Shown here: one piece after another, positions 1 to 9,070 of the stretch
How positions within the stretch are numbered: the stretch's first letter is position 1
Layout: every line of letters begins with the position of its first letter
Source of the DNA: Enterococcus haemoperoxidus ATCC BAA-382
GTDB lineage: Bacteria > Bacillota > Bacilli > Lactobacillales > Enterococcaceae
Assembly: GCF_000407165.1 (NCBI RefSeq)
Contig: NZ_KE136480.1
Location: forward strand, 620,001 to 684,000
DNA length: 64,000 bases
Direction: 5' to 3'
Program-made: the position numbers and the translations under genes
Notes under the pieces: model-generated
Seen by the model: only the letters and a program-made list of their open reading frames with translations
Database searches by the model: none
What the model was told of the DNA's origin: nothing

Positions 1-2
1 CT

Positions 3-818
3 CCAACGAATGTAAACGCAACGGAGATAACAACTACTTCTGCAAAATTAACATGGGCAAAAGTAGACAATGTACAAGAATATAACATTTATAGAAATAA
101 TAATAAAATTGCAACAACGTCAGCTAACACGCTCACTGACGAAAACTTAACAGAGAATACAACCTATAATTACCAAATCGAAGCAGTTGGTACAAATGGA
201 CAACTATCTGAAAAATCTAATACAGTGACGGTCCTAACAAAATCTGCTGAACAAAAAGACAACCAAAAGCCAACGGTTCCCGCCGGCCTACACACAATGG
301 AAATAACTGAAACTTCTGTTACCTTAATGTGGACAAAATCAGAACACTTTTTAGGAGTCAAAAATTATGAAGTGTATCGTGACGGGAAAAAAGTTACGAC
401 AACTGCAAATACAAATTTTAAAGATACAGGATTACAAGCCAACACGACTTACGCGTATACAATAAAAGCCTTCAGCTTAGGCGGAAACCCATCACAACTT
501 AGTGAAAAATTTTCTGTCACAACTAAAAAGGCAGCAGTAACTTCTGGAAAATCAACTTGGGATAAAACAAAAGTGTATAATTCTGGGGACGAAGTTTTCT
601 ATAATGGCTTAAAATATCAAGCAAAATGGTGGACTCAGAATGAGAAGCCTGACGAATCAGATGCTTGGAAATCCCTCTCTAATACTGCTGTAGAATGGAG
701 TGCAAAAAAAGCTTACAATGCAGGTGAACGTGTGATTTTCCAAGGAAAAACATACAAAGCAAAATGGTGGATCAAAGGTGCTCAGCCCTCAACCTCAAAT
801 GTTTGGGAATTAGTTTAA
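3..818 (+). CDS. C-terminal part of a secreted chitin-active protein (FnIII + CBM5/12), 5' end outside window
   Basis: The frame is open from the left edge, so only the last ~271 codons are present. Two fibronectin type III modules (about nt 3-235 and 255-530) are followed by two chitin-binding CBM5/12 modules (about nt 546-690 and 693-815), each with the spacing W-x-Y-x-x-G-x-x-V/V-Y-x-A-K-W-W and a closing W. This tail is typical of Gram-positive chitinases and of AA10 lytic polysaccharide monooxygenases, both of which enterococci secrete to attack chitin or host glycans. No catalytic residues lie in the window, so the enzyme class cannot be decided. The CBMs would hold the enzyme on insoluble substrate outside the cell. 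A strong terminator follows directly. Confidence 0.85.
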   Translation, partial: PTNVNATEITTTSAKLTWAKVDNVQEYNIYRNNNKIATTSANTLTDENLTENTTYNYQIEAVGTNGQLSEKSNTVTVLTKSAEQKDNQKPTVPAGLHTMEITETSVTLMWTKSEHFLGVKNYEVYRDGKKVTTTANTNFKDTGLQANTTYAYTIKAFSLGGNPSQLSEKFSVTTKKAAVTSGKSTWDKTKVYNSGDEVFYNGLKYQAKWWTQNEKPDESDAWKSLSNTAVEWSAKKAYNAGERVIFQGKTYKAKWWIKGAQPSTSNVWELV

Positions 819-852
819 CGACCTATCGTATCCTTTTATAAATTTAATCAAC

Positions 853-899
853 AAAAAATCCTAGCCAAAAGCAGTTTCGCTTTAGCTAGGATTTTTTTT
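853..899 (+). terminator. Rho-independent terminator of the chitin-active gene
   Basis: A 9-bp outer stem (AATCCTAGC with GCTAGGATT), extended by an inner AAAGC/GCTTT pairing, is followed by eight T on the plus strand, 35 nt after the stop codon. Confidence 0.9.
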
Positions 900-984
900 C
901 TGTATTTATAAGCAATCAAAGAATTTTTCTTCTATTTTTAATGTAAAAAAAATACAACTGGAAACATAGATTTCACGCCTTATC

Positions 985-1107
985 AACCTATATACACTCG
1001 TTTAGTAATATATCACCTGAAATGATGATCGTACGGGTAGCCATCATTTTTTCAGCTAATACATCTGGTTGTTTTTGTTCTTCTTTAACCTTTTCTTATT
1101 CACTCAT
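985..1107 (-). pseudogene. Remnant of a second clpP-like gene (ClpP family), nonsense at codon 4
   Basis: On the minus strand an AGAAGGA ribosome binding site is followed by ATG-AGT-GAA-TAA; the fourth codon is a stop where CAA would give Gln. The frame then continues with EKVKEEQKQPDVLAE and KMMATRTIIISGDI, which looks like the N-terminus of the second ClpP-type serine peptidase found in several enterococci. After GDI the similarity ends, another stop follows, and no Ser-His-Asp triad region is present. It is a 5' stub of about 35 codons, certainly not functional as ClpP. The family assignment rests on recognising this motif, not on a search. Confidence 0.6.
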
Positions 1108-1195
1108 CTCTTATCCTTCTTTGTGTATCTAGCGAAAGTCTGGCATAATTTTAATTTGTACACAAATTATGACATGAGCGATTTAGCTACCATTC

Positions 1196-1240
1196 ATCAA
1201 AAAAGTAGAGCTAAAGCGAAAACGCTTTAGCTCTACTTTT
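1196..1240 (-). terminator. Terminator downstream of veg
   Basis: A 17-bp perfect stem (AAAAGTAGAGCTAAAGC and its complement) surrounds a 6-nt loop, with a run of T on the minus strand after the stem. It lies 20 nt past the veg stop codon. Confidence 0.85.
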
Positions 1241-1259
1241 AAAAAATCAACTAAATTCT

Positions 1260-1505
1260 TTAGACTGCTTCACTGACAAATTCAATCTCTACTGTGCGTG
1301 TTAACACATCAGAATAACTATAAGAAACTCGTTCAAATGAGTTTTCATCTGGATCTAAATCTACAACGAAGACAGATGGATATGTTTCTGTCAAAATACC
1401 GTTACGTTCTGTTTGACGCTTTCTGCCGGTCTGAGCAACTAATGTGATTTTGCTGCCGATACGACATTCTAGATCTTTTTTAATGGAAGCTAAAGTTGTT
1501 GGCAT
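1260..1505 (-). CDS. veg: Veg family protein
   Basis: 81 aa beginning MPTTLASIKKDLE and containing the conserved core GSKITLVAQTGRKR. Veg is a small basic protein of Firmicutes; in Bacillus subtilis it stimulates biofilm matrix expression, but its molecular activity is not settled. The ATG at 1505 was chosen because GAGGTGA lies 6 nt upstream; a longer reading with 19 extra residues has no such site and crosses the promoter. It is a single-gene unit with its own promoter and terminator. Length matches the family (about 80-86 aa). Confidence 0.85.
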   Translation of the reverse strand: MPTTLASIKKDLECRIGSKITLVAQTGRKRQTERNGILTETYPSVFVVDLDPDENSFERVSYSYSDVLTRTVEIEFVSEAV

Positions 1506-1524
1506 TGCATTCACCTCAATTTCC

Positions 1525-1553
1525 ATCATACCACATATTAATAAAAATAACAA
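1525..1553 (-). promoter_or_regulatory. Vegetative (sigma-A type) promoter of veg
   Basis: On the minus strand TTGTTA (-35) is separated by 17 nt from TATGAT (-10), 20 nt before the chosen veg start codon. Confidence 0.6.
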
Positions 1554-1638
1554 GTTTACCATAGCAGAAAATGAAATGCAACTAATTATAATTTATAAAT
1601 GGATAATTATTTAATGTGAAAAATAATAAAATTCTCAT

Positions 1639-2199
1639 TTAATCATAAATAATGGCTTTCAATTTCTTTTTTGCTCGATCATAAGCACTTCTAACTGTGA
1701 CTTCGCGGCTATCTGTGGCTTTAGCGATCTCTTCTAATTCTTTGCCACTCATATATTCTTCGAATGTCGTTCGTTCAAATGGTGACAGCACAATCGGTAG
1801 TTGTTCTAATTTTTCCCGTATGATCATTTGCTCTAATGCATCTCCATCTTCGGTTCCTATATAATCAAAAAAAGCTTCTCCCTGATTTTCTATTTTTTGA
1901 TCTAACGAAATGGACTGTGTATCGATTGTCCGTTTGAGCGCACATTGTTTTCTGATCAAACTACGAATATGATTTTCAAAATTTGACCTAAAGAATTTCC
2001 CAATAGAAACATTATGCACTTCTTCATATTTTTCTAGTGACCGGTGAAAAATGATCCGACCTTCCTGCAACCAATCTTCTCGATCAAAATCCTTCAGGTA
2101 ATACTTTTTTTGAAACTTGTACACCACCGGATGATATTTTCGATACAGACGGTCAAATGCTAATGGATCTCCTTTTAATACAACTTCATACTTATTCAT
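1639..2199 (-). CDS. Sigma-70 family RNA polymerase sigma factor
   Basis: 186 aa. Region 2 is visible as DPLAFDRLYRKYHPVVYKF then DREDWLQEGRIIFHRSLEKY, the core-binding and -10 recognition part. A region-4-like helix-turn-helix follows at the C-terminus (FERTTFEEYMSGKELEEIAK then REVTVRSAYDRAKKKLK). It sits at the end of the cysS-mrnC-rlmB-rae1 block, where Bacilli usually carry sigH, so it is probably the SigH/Spo0H-like factor; its regulon here is unknown. The start MNKYEV is preferred because AAGGAG lies about 10 nt upstream; TTG codons 3 nt nearer are alternatives. Confidence 0.85.
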   Translation of the reverse strand: MNKYEVVLKGDPLAFDRLYRKYHPVVYKFQKKYYLKDFDREDWLQEGRIIFHRSLEKYEEVHNVSIGKFFRSNFENHIRSLIRKQCALKRTIDTQSISLDQKIENQGEAFFDYIGTEDGDALEQMIIREKLEQLPIVLSPFERTTFEEYMSGKELEEIAKATDSREVTVRSAYDRAKKKLKAIIYD

Positions 2200-2285
2200 C
2201 AACAACATTCTCCTTCCAAGCATTCTACCAAAATGCTTGGAAAAATCGTACCATTGTTTTTTTAAAAAAGGGAATAAATTCACAA

Positions 2286-2816
2286 TTAATCTTTCTTTTT
2301 GGACAATTCGTCCAATTTATCGGACAGTTTTGACAATTGTTCTAAATTCCACGGAGAATTTCGCCGAAAATCTTGAAAATGGATATCCGTTGCATGAACT
2401 GCTATCGTACGTTCCGTTTTTTGAACATTTTTATACAATTCATTCGCCGATGCTCGTAAAGCGCCTTTTGAAAAAACCAGCCATTGCTCTGCCAAGTCAC
2501 TCGTTGCAACCGTCACTTGAGTCAATCGATCATTTTTCTCTCCTGCAATCCGCTCAATATAACTATCTGCAGTCTCTTCTTCTTTCGTAAAAACTACTGT
2601 TAAATGGTATTTTTTATACGTTTGCTGAATTCCAGGAACTAACTGCGCATCAAAAACCACAATAACATCCAAATCTTCGTATTTGGCATAATTAGATAAA
2701 CGCTGCAGTAATAATTCTCTAGCATCTTCAAGTTTATTTTGATTTTTTAGCTGAACCAACTCCGGCCAAGATCCGATCATATTATAACCATCAACGATCA
2801 ATAACTGTTTTTTCAT
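2286..2816 (-). CDS. rae1: NYN/PIN-like endoribonuclease Rae1 (YacP)
   Basis: 176 aa with the NYN-domain signature: LLIVDGYNMIGSWPEL at the N-terminus, VIVVFDAQ in the middle, VATSDLAEQW and KTERT further on. The acidic residues (D9, D59 area, D106 area) form the metal-binding site of the PIN fold. In B. subtilis Rae1 (YacP) binds the ribosomal A site and cuts certain mRNAs during translation. It follows rlmB and mrnC on the same strand, as in other Bacilli, so it is probably co-transcribed with them. An 84-nt gap separates it from rlmB. Confidence 0.88.
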   Translation of the reverse strand: MKKQLLIVDGYNMIGSWPELVQLKNQNKLEDARELLLQRLSNYAKYEDLDVIVVFDAQLVPGIQQTYKKYHLTVVFTKEEETADSYIERIAGEKNDRLTQVTVATSDLAEQWLVFSKGALRASANELYKNVQKTERTIAVHATDIHFQDFRRNSPWNLEQLSKLSDKLDELSKKKD

Positions 2817-2900
2817 TCTGCTTTGTCACCTTCTTTATACAGTTGCTGAGACAGAAGATTAATACCAACATTACTTCTATCTCGCCATTAAACTAACGAT

Positions 2901-3740
2901 TTAAAGAGGATTTCGTCCACGATAAGCTTCATACATCAACAAACCAGCTGCAACACCCGCATTCAAACTTTGAACATGCCCGCTCATCGGAATCGTCAAT
3001 AGTTCATCTACTTCTTTATGCAGTCCCTGACTCATCCCACGGCCTTCATTACCAATGATTAAAGCGATCGCGCCTTGGCTATTCCATTTACGATAATCCG
3101 TGCCTTTCATATCTGTTCCGAAAATCCAAAAACTATTTTCCTTAAGCGTTGCAATACTTTGCGCTAAATTTGTTACACGAGCAACTGGGATATATTCGAC
3201 TGCACCAGTTGAAGCTTTCGTCACAACTGGCGTAATTCCAACTGCACGGTGTTTAGGAATAATGATTCCATCTACACCAGTTGCATCAGCTGTTCTCAAT
3301 ATCGAACCAAAATTATGCGGATCTTCTAAACTATCTAAAATCAAGAAAAATGGTGTCTCTGTCTTTTCTTTCGTACGATCAAGTAATTCATCCAACGTTA
3401 GGTATTCATACGCTGTAATCGCCAATACGATCCCCTGATGGACACCATGATTGGTCATTGCATCGAGTTTTTGCTTTGGTACCCATTTTACAGGTACAGC
3501 ATTTTCTTTTGCTAATAATTTTAAATGTTCGACTTTCTCACTTTTGCTATCTTCTTGAAGAAATAATTTATTCCCTCGACCTTGCTGAATCGCCTCTATC
3601 GTTGCATGATTGCCAAAAACAAAGTTGTCTTCGATCTCTTCTTGGGAGACTTCACGCTCTTTTTTTACTGGTTCTTTTTTAAACGGCTGATTTTTTTGCG
3701 GCTTGTTTCCCTTAAAAGGTCGTTTTTTATCATTTCTCAT
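2901..3740 (-). CDS. rlmB: 23S rRNA (guanosine-2'-O-)-methyltransferase RlmB
   Basis: 279 aa. A basic, Lys-rich N-terminal tail is followed by the SpoU substrate-binding domain ([21 protein letters not shown]). The SPOUT catalytic domain then shows the three motifs [30 protein letters not shown] and [17 protein letters not shown]. It methylates the 2'-O of G2251 (E. coli numbering) in the peptidyl-transferase loop. The ATG at 3740 is chosen because AGGTG lies 6 nt upstream; a GTG 9 nt earlier has none. It overlaps the end of mrnC by 11 nt, implying translational coupling. Confidence 0.93.
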   Translation of the reverse strand: MRNDKKRPFKGNKPQKNQPFKKEPVKKEREVSQEEIEDNFVFGNHATIEAIQQGRGNKLFLQEDSKSEKVEHLKLLAKENAVPVKWVPKQKLDAMTNHGVHQGIVLAITAYEYLTLDELLDRTKEKTETPFFLILDSLEDPHNFGSILRTADATGVDGIIIPKHRAVGITPVVTKASTGAVEYIPVARVTNLAQSIATLKENSFWIFGTDMKGTDYRKWNSQGAIALIIGNEGRGMSQGLHKEVDELLTIPMSGHVQSLNAGVAAGLLMYEAYRGRNPL

Positions 3741-4128
3741 TTTTTTCACCTACTTTTTTTATACACCAATCGATCAATTCTTCCAAACGTTCCGTTTGTT
3801 TAGTAAGGTGCAGATAGCCCATCAACGATTCAAATCCAGTTGCAATTCGATACGTTGTGATATCAGCATTTTTCGCAGACGTATGGCTTTTCGCATTGCG
3901 GCCGCGTTTGTACATTAATTCTTCACTTTCTGAAAGTAATTTTTCTTCCAACATTTCTTGAATCAAAAAAGCTTGGGCTTTTGCTGAAACATAATGTGTT
4001 GCCATACGGTGTAGCGTATTTGGTTTGGTTTGTCCTTGTTCCACTAAGTAATCGCGGATATAAATCTCATAGATTGCATCTCCTACATAAGCCAAAGCTA
4101 AACCGTTTAATTGAGTATAATCTCTCAT
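3730..4128 (-). CDS. mrnC: Mini-ribonuclease III (MrnC)
   Basis: 132 aa, an RNase III catalytic domain without the double-stranded RNA-binding domain. The signature [21 protein letters not shown] carries the catalytic acidic residues, and a second acidic helix region appears in the C-terminal half. It matures 23S rRNA 5' and 3' ends in Bacilli. The ATGA overlap with cysS and the 11-nt overlap with rlmB place it inside a coupled operon. Confidence 0.92.
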   Translation of the reverse strand: MRDYTQLNGLALAYVGDAIYEIYIRDYLVEQGQTKPNTLHRMATHYVSAKAQAFLIQEMLEEKLLSESEELMYKRGRNAKSHTSAKNADITTYRIATGFESLMGYLHLTKQTERLEELIDWCIKKVGEKNEK

Positions 4129-5537
4129 TCACTTCTTCTCCATCTAGTTCCTTGTGCTGTGTCTTCCAAGGTTATTCCTTTGTCTTTTAATAAATCACGA
4201 ATTTCATCACTACGGGCAAAATCTCGGTTTGCACGTGCTTGATTACGTTCTTCGATCAACTGATCAATGTCGTCATCTAGCAACTCTTCTGATAAAAAGA
4301 AAATACCAAAAATACTTAACCATTGTGTAAACTGTTCTAGCGCTTTTTCGATTACCACTGCTGATACAGCCTCTTGCTCACTGTATTGATTTAGCCATTT
4401 CGCCATTTCATACACCACAGTGATTCCGTTTGCTACGTTAAAATCATCATCCATTTCAGTTGTGAAACGTATTTCCAAATCTGCTAATTCTTGTAACTTT
4501 TGAGTATCTTCGTCACGTTCTGTTACTGCATCGGTTTTTCTAAAGGATAGATTCTCAAACGCATTTTTTAATTTTTGTAAATTAACGCCTGCTTCTTTCA
4601 TCGTTGTTTCACTATAACGAATTGGGCGGCGATATTGTGTAGTAGCCATAAAGAAACGCAAGACTTGAGGGTCGACTTGCTTCACTAGTTCATGAACTGT
4701 TACAAAGTTTCCTAGTGATTTGCTCATTTTTTCATCGTCTTCACCAATCGTGACAAAACCATTGTGCATCCAGTAATTGGCGAATTTTTGACCTGTTTTT
4801 GCTTCACTTTGCGCGATTTCATTTTCATGATGAGGAAACTCTAAATCTTGACCGCCACCATGAATATCAATTGTATCACCTAAGTGTTTCGTTGCCATAA
4901 CAGAACACTCGATGTGCCATCCAGGACGACCAGCTCCCCACGGAGAATCCCAAGAAATTTCGCCTTCTTTTGTACCTTTCCACAACGCAAAATCTAACGG
5001 ATCTTCTTTCAGATCTTTTTCTACGCCTGTCCGTTGACTAGCACCAACTTCTAATTCATCGATCGATTGATGGCTAAGTTTGCCATACCCTTCAAACTTG
5101 CGTGTCCGATAATAAACATCGCCTTGCGATTCGTAAGCATAGCCTTTGTCGATCAATGTTTGGATAAAGGTTAAAATATCCGGCATGTGATCCATCACGC
5201 GTGGGTGAAGTGTTGCTGGTTTTACATTCAAACTATTCGTATCTTCTTCAAATGCATGAATAAAACGATCTGCAACTTCTGGTGCTGTGATGCCAAGGTC
5301 TTTCGCAGCTCGAATAATTTTATCATCTACATCAGTAAAGTTTGAGACATAATTTACTTCATAGCCGCGGTATTCTAAGTAACGTCTGATCGTGTCAAAC
5401 GCCATCGAACTGCGAGCATTGCCGATATGAATATAATTGTAGACTGTTGGTCCGCAGACATACATCCGGACTTTTCCTTCTTCTATTGGTTGAAATACTT
5501 CTTTTTCTCTCGTTAATGTATTATAAATTTGAATCAT
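4125..5537 (-). CDS. cysS: Cysteinyl-tRNA synthetase
   Basis: 470 aa class I aminoacyl-tRNA synthetase. The HIGH signature appears as HIGN at residues 37-40 with the zinc ligand Cys28 just before it. Further zinc ligands are in WHIECSVMA and [14 protein letters not shown], and the KMSKS loop is [11 protein letters not shown] near residue 268. The C-terminal anticodon-binding and helical region is complete, so length matches the family. It charges tRNA-Cys. GGAGGTA lies before the start codon, which overlaps the cysE stop by 4 nt, so the pair is transcribed together behind a cysteine T-box leader. Confidence 0.95.
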   Translation of the reverse strand: MIQIYNTLTREKEVFQPIEEGKVRMYVCGPTVYNYIHIGNARSSMAFDTIRRYLEYRGYEVNYVSNFTDVDDKIIRAAKDLGITAPEVADRFIHAFEEDTNSLNVKPATLHPRVMDHMPDILTFIQTLIDKGYAYESQGDVYYRTRKFEGYGKLSHQSIDELEVGASQRTGVEKDLKEDPLDFALWKGTKEGEISWDSPWGAGRPGWHIECSVMATKHLGDTIDIHGGGQDLEFPHHENEIAQSEAKTGQKFANYWMHNGFVTIGEDDEKMSKSLGNFVTVHELVKQVDPQVLRFFMATTQYRRPIRYSETTMKEAGVNLQKLKNAFENLSFRKTDAVTERDEDTQKLQELADLEIRFTTEMDDDFNVANGITVVYEMAKWLNQYSEQEAVSAVVIEKALEQFTQWLSIFGIFFLSEELLDDDIDQLIEERNQARANRDFARSDEIRDLLKDKGITLEDTAQGTRWRRSE

Positions 5538-6070
5538 ACGCTACCTCCAATTTTTTCTCCTTTAATCCTGACAATTTTTGCCGGGATTCCGACGGCTGTT
5601 GCATCATCTGGAATATCTGTTAAAACAACGGCAGAAGCACCTATTTTGGCTCGTTCACCTATTGTAACAGGTCCTAATATTTGAGCATGTGCATGGATCA
5701 TCGCACCTTTTTTGACAGTTGGATGTCGTTTTCCGGTATCCTTACCTGTTCCGCCTAATGTCACACCATGAAATAACACAACATCTTCTTCGATTTCTGC
5801 AGTTTGACCAATCACAACGCCCATACCATGATCGATAAAAACACCGGGTGCGATCGTTGCTCCGGGATGGATTTCAACTCCTGTTAAAAATCGCCAAAAC
5901 TGCGCGTGGATCTTCGCTATTAAAAACAGCCGATGTCTATATAAAAAATGAGAAAAACGATGCCAAAACAACGCATGCAACCCTGGATATGTAAGCAATG
6001 CTTCAAATGTTGAACGTGCAGCTGGATCATTGTTTTTGACTGCCCTAACAGCTCTTTTTAACCAACTCAT
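5534..6070 (-). CDS. cysE: Serine O-acetyltransferase
   Basis: 178 aa. An N-terminal helical domain is followed by left-handed beta-helix hexapeptide repeats: [21 protein letters not shown], the catalytic histidine region [22 protein letters not shown] and the closing [10 protein letters not shown]. It acetylates L-serine with acetyl-CoA, the first step of cysteine synthesis; this is the short Gram-positive form. AAAGGAG precedes the start. It is the first gene of cysE-cysS-mrnC-rlmB, directly behind the T-box leader, so its expression should rise when tRNA-Cys is uncharged. Confidence 0.93.
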   Translation of the reverse strand: MSWLKRAVRAVKNNDPAARSTFEALLTYPGLHALFWHRFSHFLYRHRLFLIAKIHAQFWRFLTGVEIHPGATIAPGVFIDHGMGVVIGQTAEIEEDVVLFHGVTLGGTGKDTGKRHPTVKKGAMIHAHAQILGPVTIGERAKIGASAVVLTDIPDDATAVGIPAKIVRIKGEKIGGSV

Positions 6071-6380
6071 ATTTTTGCTCCTTTCGTTTGATTTTAAACA
6101 TAAAAGCTTAGCAAGCTCATTCAGTTCTTTCTGAAGGCCTATTGATACTAAACAAATAAACGCCTTTTAAACGAAGTAACTTCGTTTAAAAGACGCTTAT
6201 GCGTGGTTCCACTTTTTTTCACAGGTTTCCCTGCCTCAAAACAGATAACGGTTGTTGGCCGTTTTCAGCTACATATCGCTGAAACTATTCAAAGATGCAT
6301 TTCAAAAAGTGCTGACAACTGTTTTCACCATCCACAGTCTCTCTAAAGACAAACGCTTTTTTACTTCTTCTTCTCAACAT
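6071..6380 (-). promoter_or_regulatory. T-box riboswitch leader of cysES (cysteine specifier)
   Basis: The 317-nt gap between gltX and cysE holds on the minus strand a stem I start (AGAGAGACTGTGGATGGTG), a probable specifier UGC at 6297-6299 in GAAAUGCAUC, and the T-box core AAGTGGAACCACGC at about 6201-6215. A terminator hairpin (6151-6197) with a 17-bp stem, GCGTCTTTTAAACGAAG, follows the T-box, as in T-box regulation by uncharged tRNA. UGC codes for cysteine, matching the genes downstream. The specifier position was read by eye and has not been folded. Confidence 0.88.
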
Positions 6381-6386
6381 ATTTCT

Positions 6387-6414
6387 ATTATAAAACGTTA
6401 TTTAAATGATCCAA
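6387..6414 (-). promoter_or_regulatory. Promoter of the cysES T-box transcript
   Basis: On the minus strand TTGGAT (6409-6414) and a perfect TATAAT (6387-6392) are separated by 16 nt. The promoter lies across the last codons of gltX, so gltX and cysES overlap slightly in sequence but have separate transcription starts. Confidence 0.7.
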
Positions 6415-7845
6415 CGCTTTTTCTTTCCCTAAAAGTTCAATTGTATCGCCTAATTCTGGCCCATGCATTTGTCCTGAAACAGCTACACGGATCGGCATAA
6501 ATAGATTTTTACCTTTAACGCCTGTTTCTTGTTGAACCGCTTTGATACCTGCTTTAATACTTGGGACATCAACCACGTCCATCGCTTCTAGTTGTGCTTT
6601 GAAAGCGGCTAAAACAGCAGGTACAGTTTCTCCAGCTAAAACTTCTTTCGCTGCATCGTCTAAGACTGGATGTTCATTGAAGAATAATTCAGATACATTA
6701 ACGATTTCTGCAGCATAGCTCATTTGTGGTTGGTATAAGCTAACGACTTTTTTCAACCATTCTAATTTTTCGCTACTTGGTTGCGCTTCGACTTTGCCTT
6801 CGGCTACTAAATATGGAAGACACATATCCGTTAAGACATCTAAGTCTAATTGTTTCATGTATTGGTTATTGACCCATTCAAGTTTCTTCCCATCAAAAGC
6901 TGCTGGTGATTTGCTTAAACGTTCTGGATCAAAGATTTTGATCAATTCTTCTTGTGAGAAGATTTCTTCTTCTCCAACTGGTGACCAGCCTAATAAAGCG
7001 GTAAAGTTGAACATCGCTTCTGGTAAATAGCCAAGTTCACGGTATTGTTCGATAAATTGTAAAATTGATTCATCACGTTTACTTAACTTTTTACCTGTCT
7101 CAGAGTTAATGATCAAGGTCATATGGCCAAATTCTGGTGCTTTCCAGCCAAATGCTTCATAAACCATCAATTGTTTAGGCGTATTGGCAATGTGATCGTC
7201 ACCACGTAAAACATGGGTGATTTTCATCATGTGGTCGTCCACTGCTACTGCAAAGTTATACGTTGGCATACCATCACGTTTTTGAATAACGAAGTCGCCT
7301 CCGATATTATCTGATTCAAAAACGATTTCGCCTTTGACCATATCTTCAAATGTATAAGATGTATTTCTTGGTACACGGAAACGAATAACTGGTTTCAATC
7401 CTTGTGCTTCTTTTTCGGCTTGTTCAGAAGGTGTCAACTCTGAACATTTACCTGAATAATGAGGCATTTCGCTGCGAGCACGTTGCGCTTCTCTTTCAGC
7501 TTCTAATTCTTCTTCAGTACAATAACATTTATAAGCACGATTGCTTACCAACAGTTGATCGATCAAAGGTTGATAAATTTCGCTACGTTCTGATTGACGA
7601 TAAGGACCGTACTCACCTGGTTTTTCAGGAGATTCATCCCAATCCATCCCTAGCCAAGCTAAGTTTTCTAGTTGGCTTTTTTCGCCATCTTCAATGTTTC
7701 TCTTTTGATCGGTATCTTCAATACGAATAATAAAATCACCATCATTATGACGGGCAAATAAGTAATTAAATAAAGCCGTTCTTGCATTTCCAATATGCAA
7801 GTGTCCAGTTGGACTTGGTGCGTAACGTACACGTACTTTTGTCAT
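6388..7845 (-). CDS. gltX: Glutamyl-tRNA synthetase
   Basis: 485 aa class I synthetase. The HIGH motif is HIGN at residues 17-20 within [15 protein letters not shown], and KLSKRDE around residue 253 is the KMSKS loop. A CYC-type zinc cluster lies in [13 protein letters not shown], and the C-terminal helical anticodon-binding domains are complete. In Firmicutes this enzyme charges both tRNA-Glu and tRNA-Gln for later amidation. It lies between ispF and cysE, in the order usual for Bacilli. Confidence 0.95.
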   Translation of the reverse strand: MTKVRVRYAPSPTGHLHIGNARTALFNYLFARHNDGDFIIRIEDTDQKRNIEDGEKSQLENLAWLGMDWDESPEKPGEYGPYRQSERSEIYQPLIDQLLVSNRAYKCYCTEEELEAEREAQRARSEMPHYSGKCSELTPSEQAEKEAQGLKPVIRFRVPRNTSYTFEDMVKGEIVFESDNIGGDFVIQKRDGMPTYNFAVAVDDHMMKITHVLRGDDHIANTPKQLMVYEAFGWKAPEFGHMTLIINSETGKKLSKRDESILQFIEQYRELGYLPEAMFNFTALLGWSPVGEEEIFSQEELIKIFDPERLSKSPAAFDGKKLEWVNNQYMKQLDLDVLTDMCLPYLVAEGKVEAQPSSEKLEWLKKVVSLYQPQMSYAAEIVNVSELFFNEHPVLDDAAKEVLAGETVPAVLAAFKAQLEAMDVVDVPSIKAGIKAVQQETGVKGKNLFMPIRVAVSGQMHGPELGDTIELLGKEKALDHLNNVL

Positions 7846-7860
7846 TGTGCATTCCTCTTT

Positions 7861-8334
7861 CTATTTATCAAGTAAAGCGACCGCGATCGCTCCCATACCT
7901 TCTTCTTGACCAATAAAGCCCATTTTCTCCATCGTCGTTGCTTTTAAATTGATTTGATTTGTTTCGATTTGACAGGCTTTGGCGATGTTTTCTTTCATCT
8001 GTTCTAAATAAGGTTTCATTTTTGGTTGTTCTGCTAAAATTGTACAATCAATATTGCCAATAGTAAAGCCACCAGTTAAAATTTTTTGATTTGCTTCGTA
8101 TAATAATTTCATTGAGTCCGCATCTTTAAATTTCGGATCTGTATCAGGGAACAAATGACCAATGTCGCCAAAGCCAGCAGCGCCTAACAGCGCATCCGTA
8201 ATTGCATGCAACAATACATCTGCATCCGAGTGTCCTAGTAATCCTTTTTCAAATGGTAGTTCCACACCACCGATGATCAATTTTCGTCCTGCTACCAATT
8301 GATGAACGTCAAATCCTTGCCCGATTCTTATCAT
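7861..8334 (-). CDS. ispF: 2-C-methyl-D-erythritol 2,4-cyclodiphosphate synthase
   Basis: 157 aa. The zinc ligands are visible as FDVHQL (Asp9, His11) and in GHSDADVLLHAITDALLGAA; GDIGHLFPDTD and the C-terminal ATTMEKMGFIGQEEG motif are also present. It makes the cyclic diphosphate in the MEP isoprenoid pathway. The gene directly follows ispD with a 10-nt gap. Presence of the MEP pathway is notable because E. faecalis uses the mevalonate pathway; only ispD and ispF are visible here. Confidence 0.93.
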   Translation of the reverse strand: MIRIGQGFDVHQLVAGRKLIIGGVELPFEKGLLGHSDADVLLHAITDALLGAAGFGDIGHLFPDTDPKFKDADSMKLLYEANQKILTGGFTIGNIDCTILAEQPKMKPYLEQMKENIAKACQIETNQINLKATTMEKMGFIGQEEGMGAIAVALLDK

Positions 8335-8344
8335 ATTTTTTCAC

Positions 8345-9070
8345 CTAGCTTCTTTTTCGTTTCACGATTGCTTCGCCAATCAGCATATCTTCTGGCGTGG
8401 TCAATTTAATATTTTCATAACTACCCAATACCATTGAGACAGGTAAATGACTATATTTTTCAATAAGTGATGCATCGTCTGTTCCTAAATATTCTTCTTG
8501 TTGGGCACGAACATGAACTGCCAATAAATCCTCCCCATAAAAAGCTTGCGGCGTTTGAATTTGCCATAATGTTTCACGTGGAACTGTCTCTTGTACGATT
8601 CCTTCAATCACTCGTTTGATCGTATCTTTGACTGGAACACCTAAAATTGCAGCTCTCGTTTCTTGCACCTTTTGGTGTAATAATTTCAATTGTTTCAAAG
8701 TGACAAATGGTCTTGCACCATCGTGAACCATCACAATATTTTTTTGATCAAGTAATGCTTTTAACCCATTATAAACACTGTATTGCCTTTCACAACCACC
8801 AGAGACGATCGTAATTTGACAGTTTTTTTTCTTTGTTTCTTTTTTGACCATTGCCGCTAATAAATCTTGTTCCTCTTCTTGCGTAACCAAGACAATGTGT
8901 TTACATGCAGGATCATTTAAAAATGTATTTAATGAATAAGAAATAACTGGCTTTCCAATTAAATGCAATAAAATCTTATTTCGGCTGGCACCCATTCTCT
9001 TACCTTGTCCAGCAGCCAATAATATGACTTCATAATCCAGTGCTTTGTTTCTATTTTCAGCTTTTTTCAT
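8345..9070 (-). CDS. ispD: 2-C-methyl-D-erythritol 4-phosphate cytidylyltransferase
   Basis: 241 aa. The nucleotidyltransferase signature LLAAGQGKRMGASRNKILL is near the N-terminus, followed by HDGARPFV and the C-terminal TTPEDMLIGEAI. It joins CTP to MEP to form CDP-methylerythritol. The ATG at 9070 overlaps the 3' end of yacL by 14 nt and gives a normal family length; an earlier in-frame start would lie well inside yacL. The ribosome binding site is weak, which suggests translational coupling to yacL. Confidence 0.9.
   Translation of the reverse strand: MKKAENRNKALDYEVILLAAGQGKRMGASRNKILLHLIGKPVISYSLNTFLNDPACKHIVLVTQEEEQDLLAAMVKKETKKKNCQITIVSGGCERQYSVYNGLKALLDQKNIVMVHDGARPFVTLKQLKLLHQKVQETRAAILGVPVKDTIKRVIEGIVQETVPRETLWQIQTPQAFYGEDLLAVHVRAQQEEYLGTDDASLIEKYSHLPVSMVLGSYENIKLTTPEDMLIGEAIVKRKRS

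Noticed and set aside
1021-1050. Small hairpin AATGATG...CATCATT with T-run, possible terminator
   Set aside because: It lies inside the clpP remnant coding sequence and has a 14-nt loop and only 7 bp; explained by the codons.
2237-2590. 117-codon plus-strand frame
   Set aside because: Antisense to rae1 and the sigma factor start, whose protein sequences are conserved.
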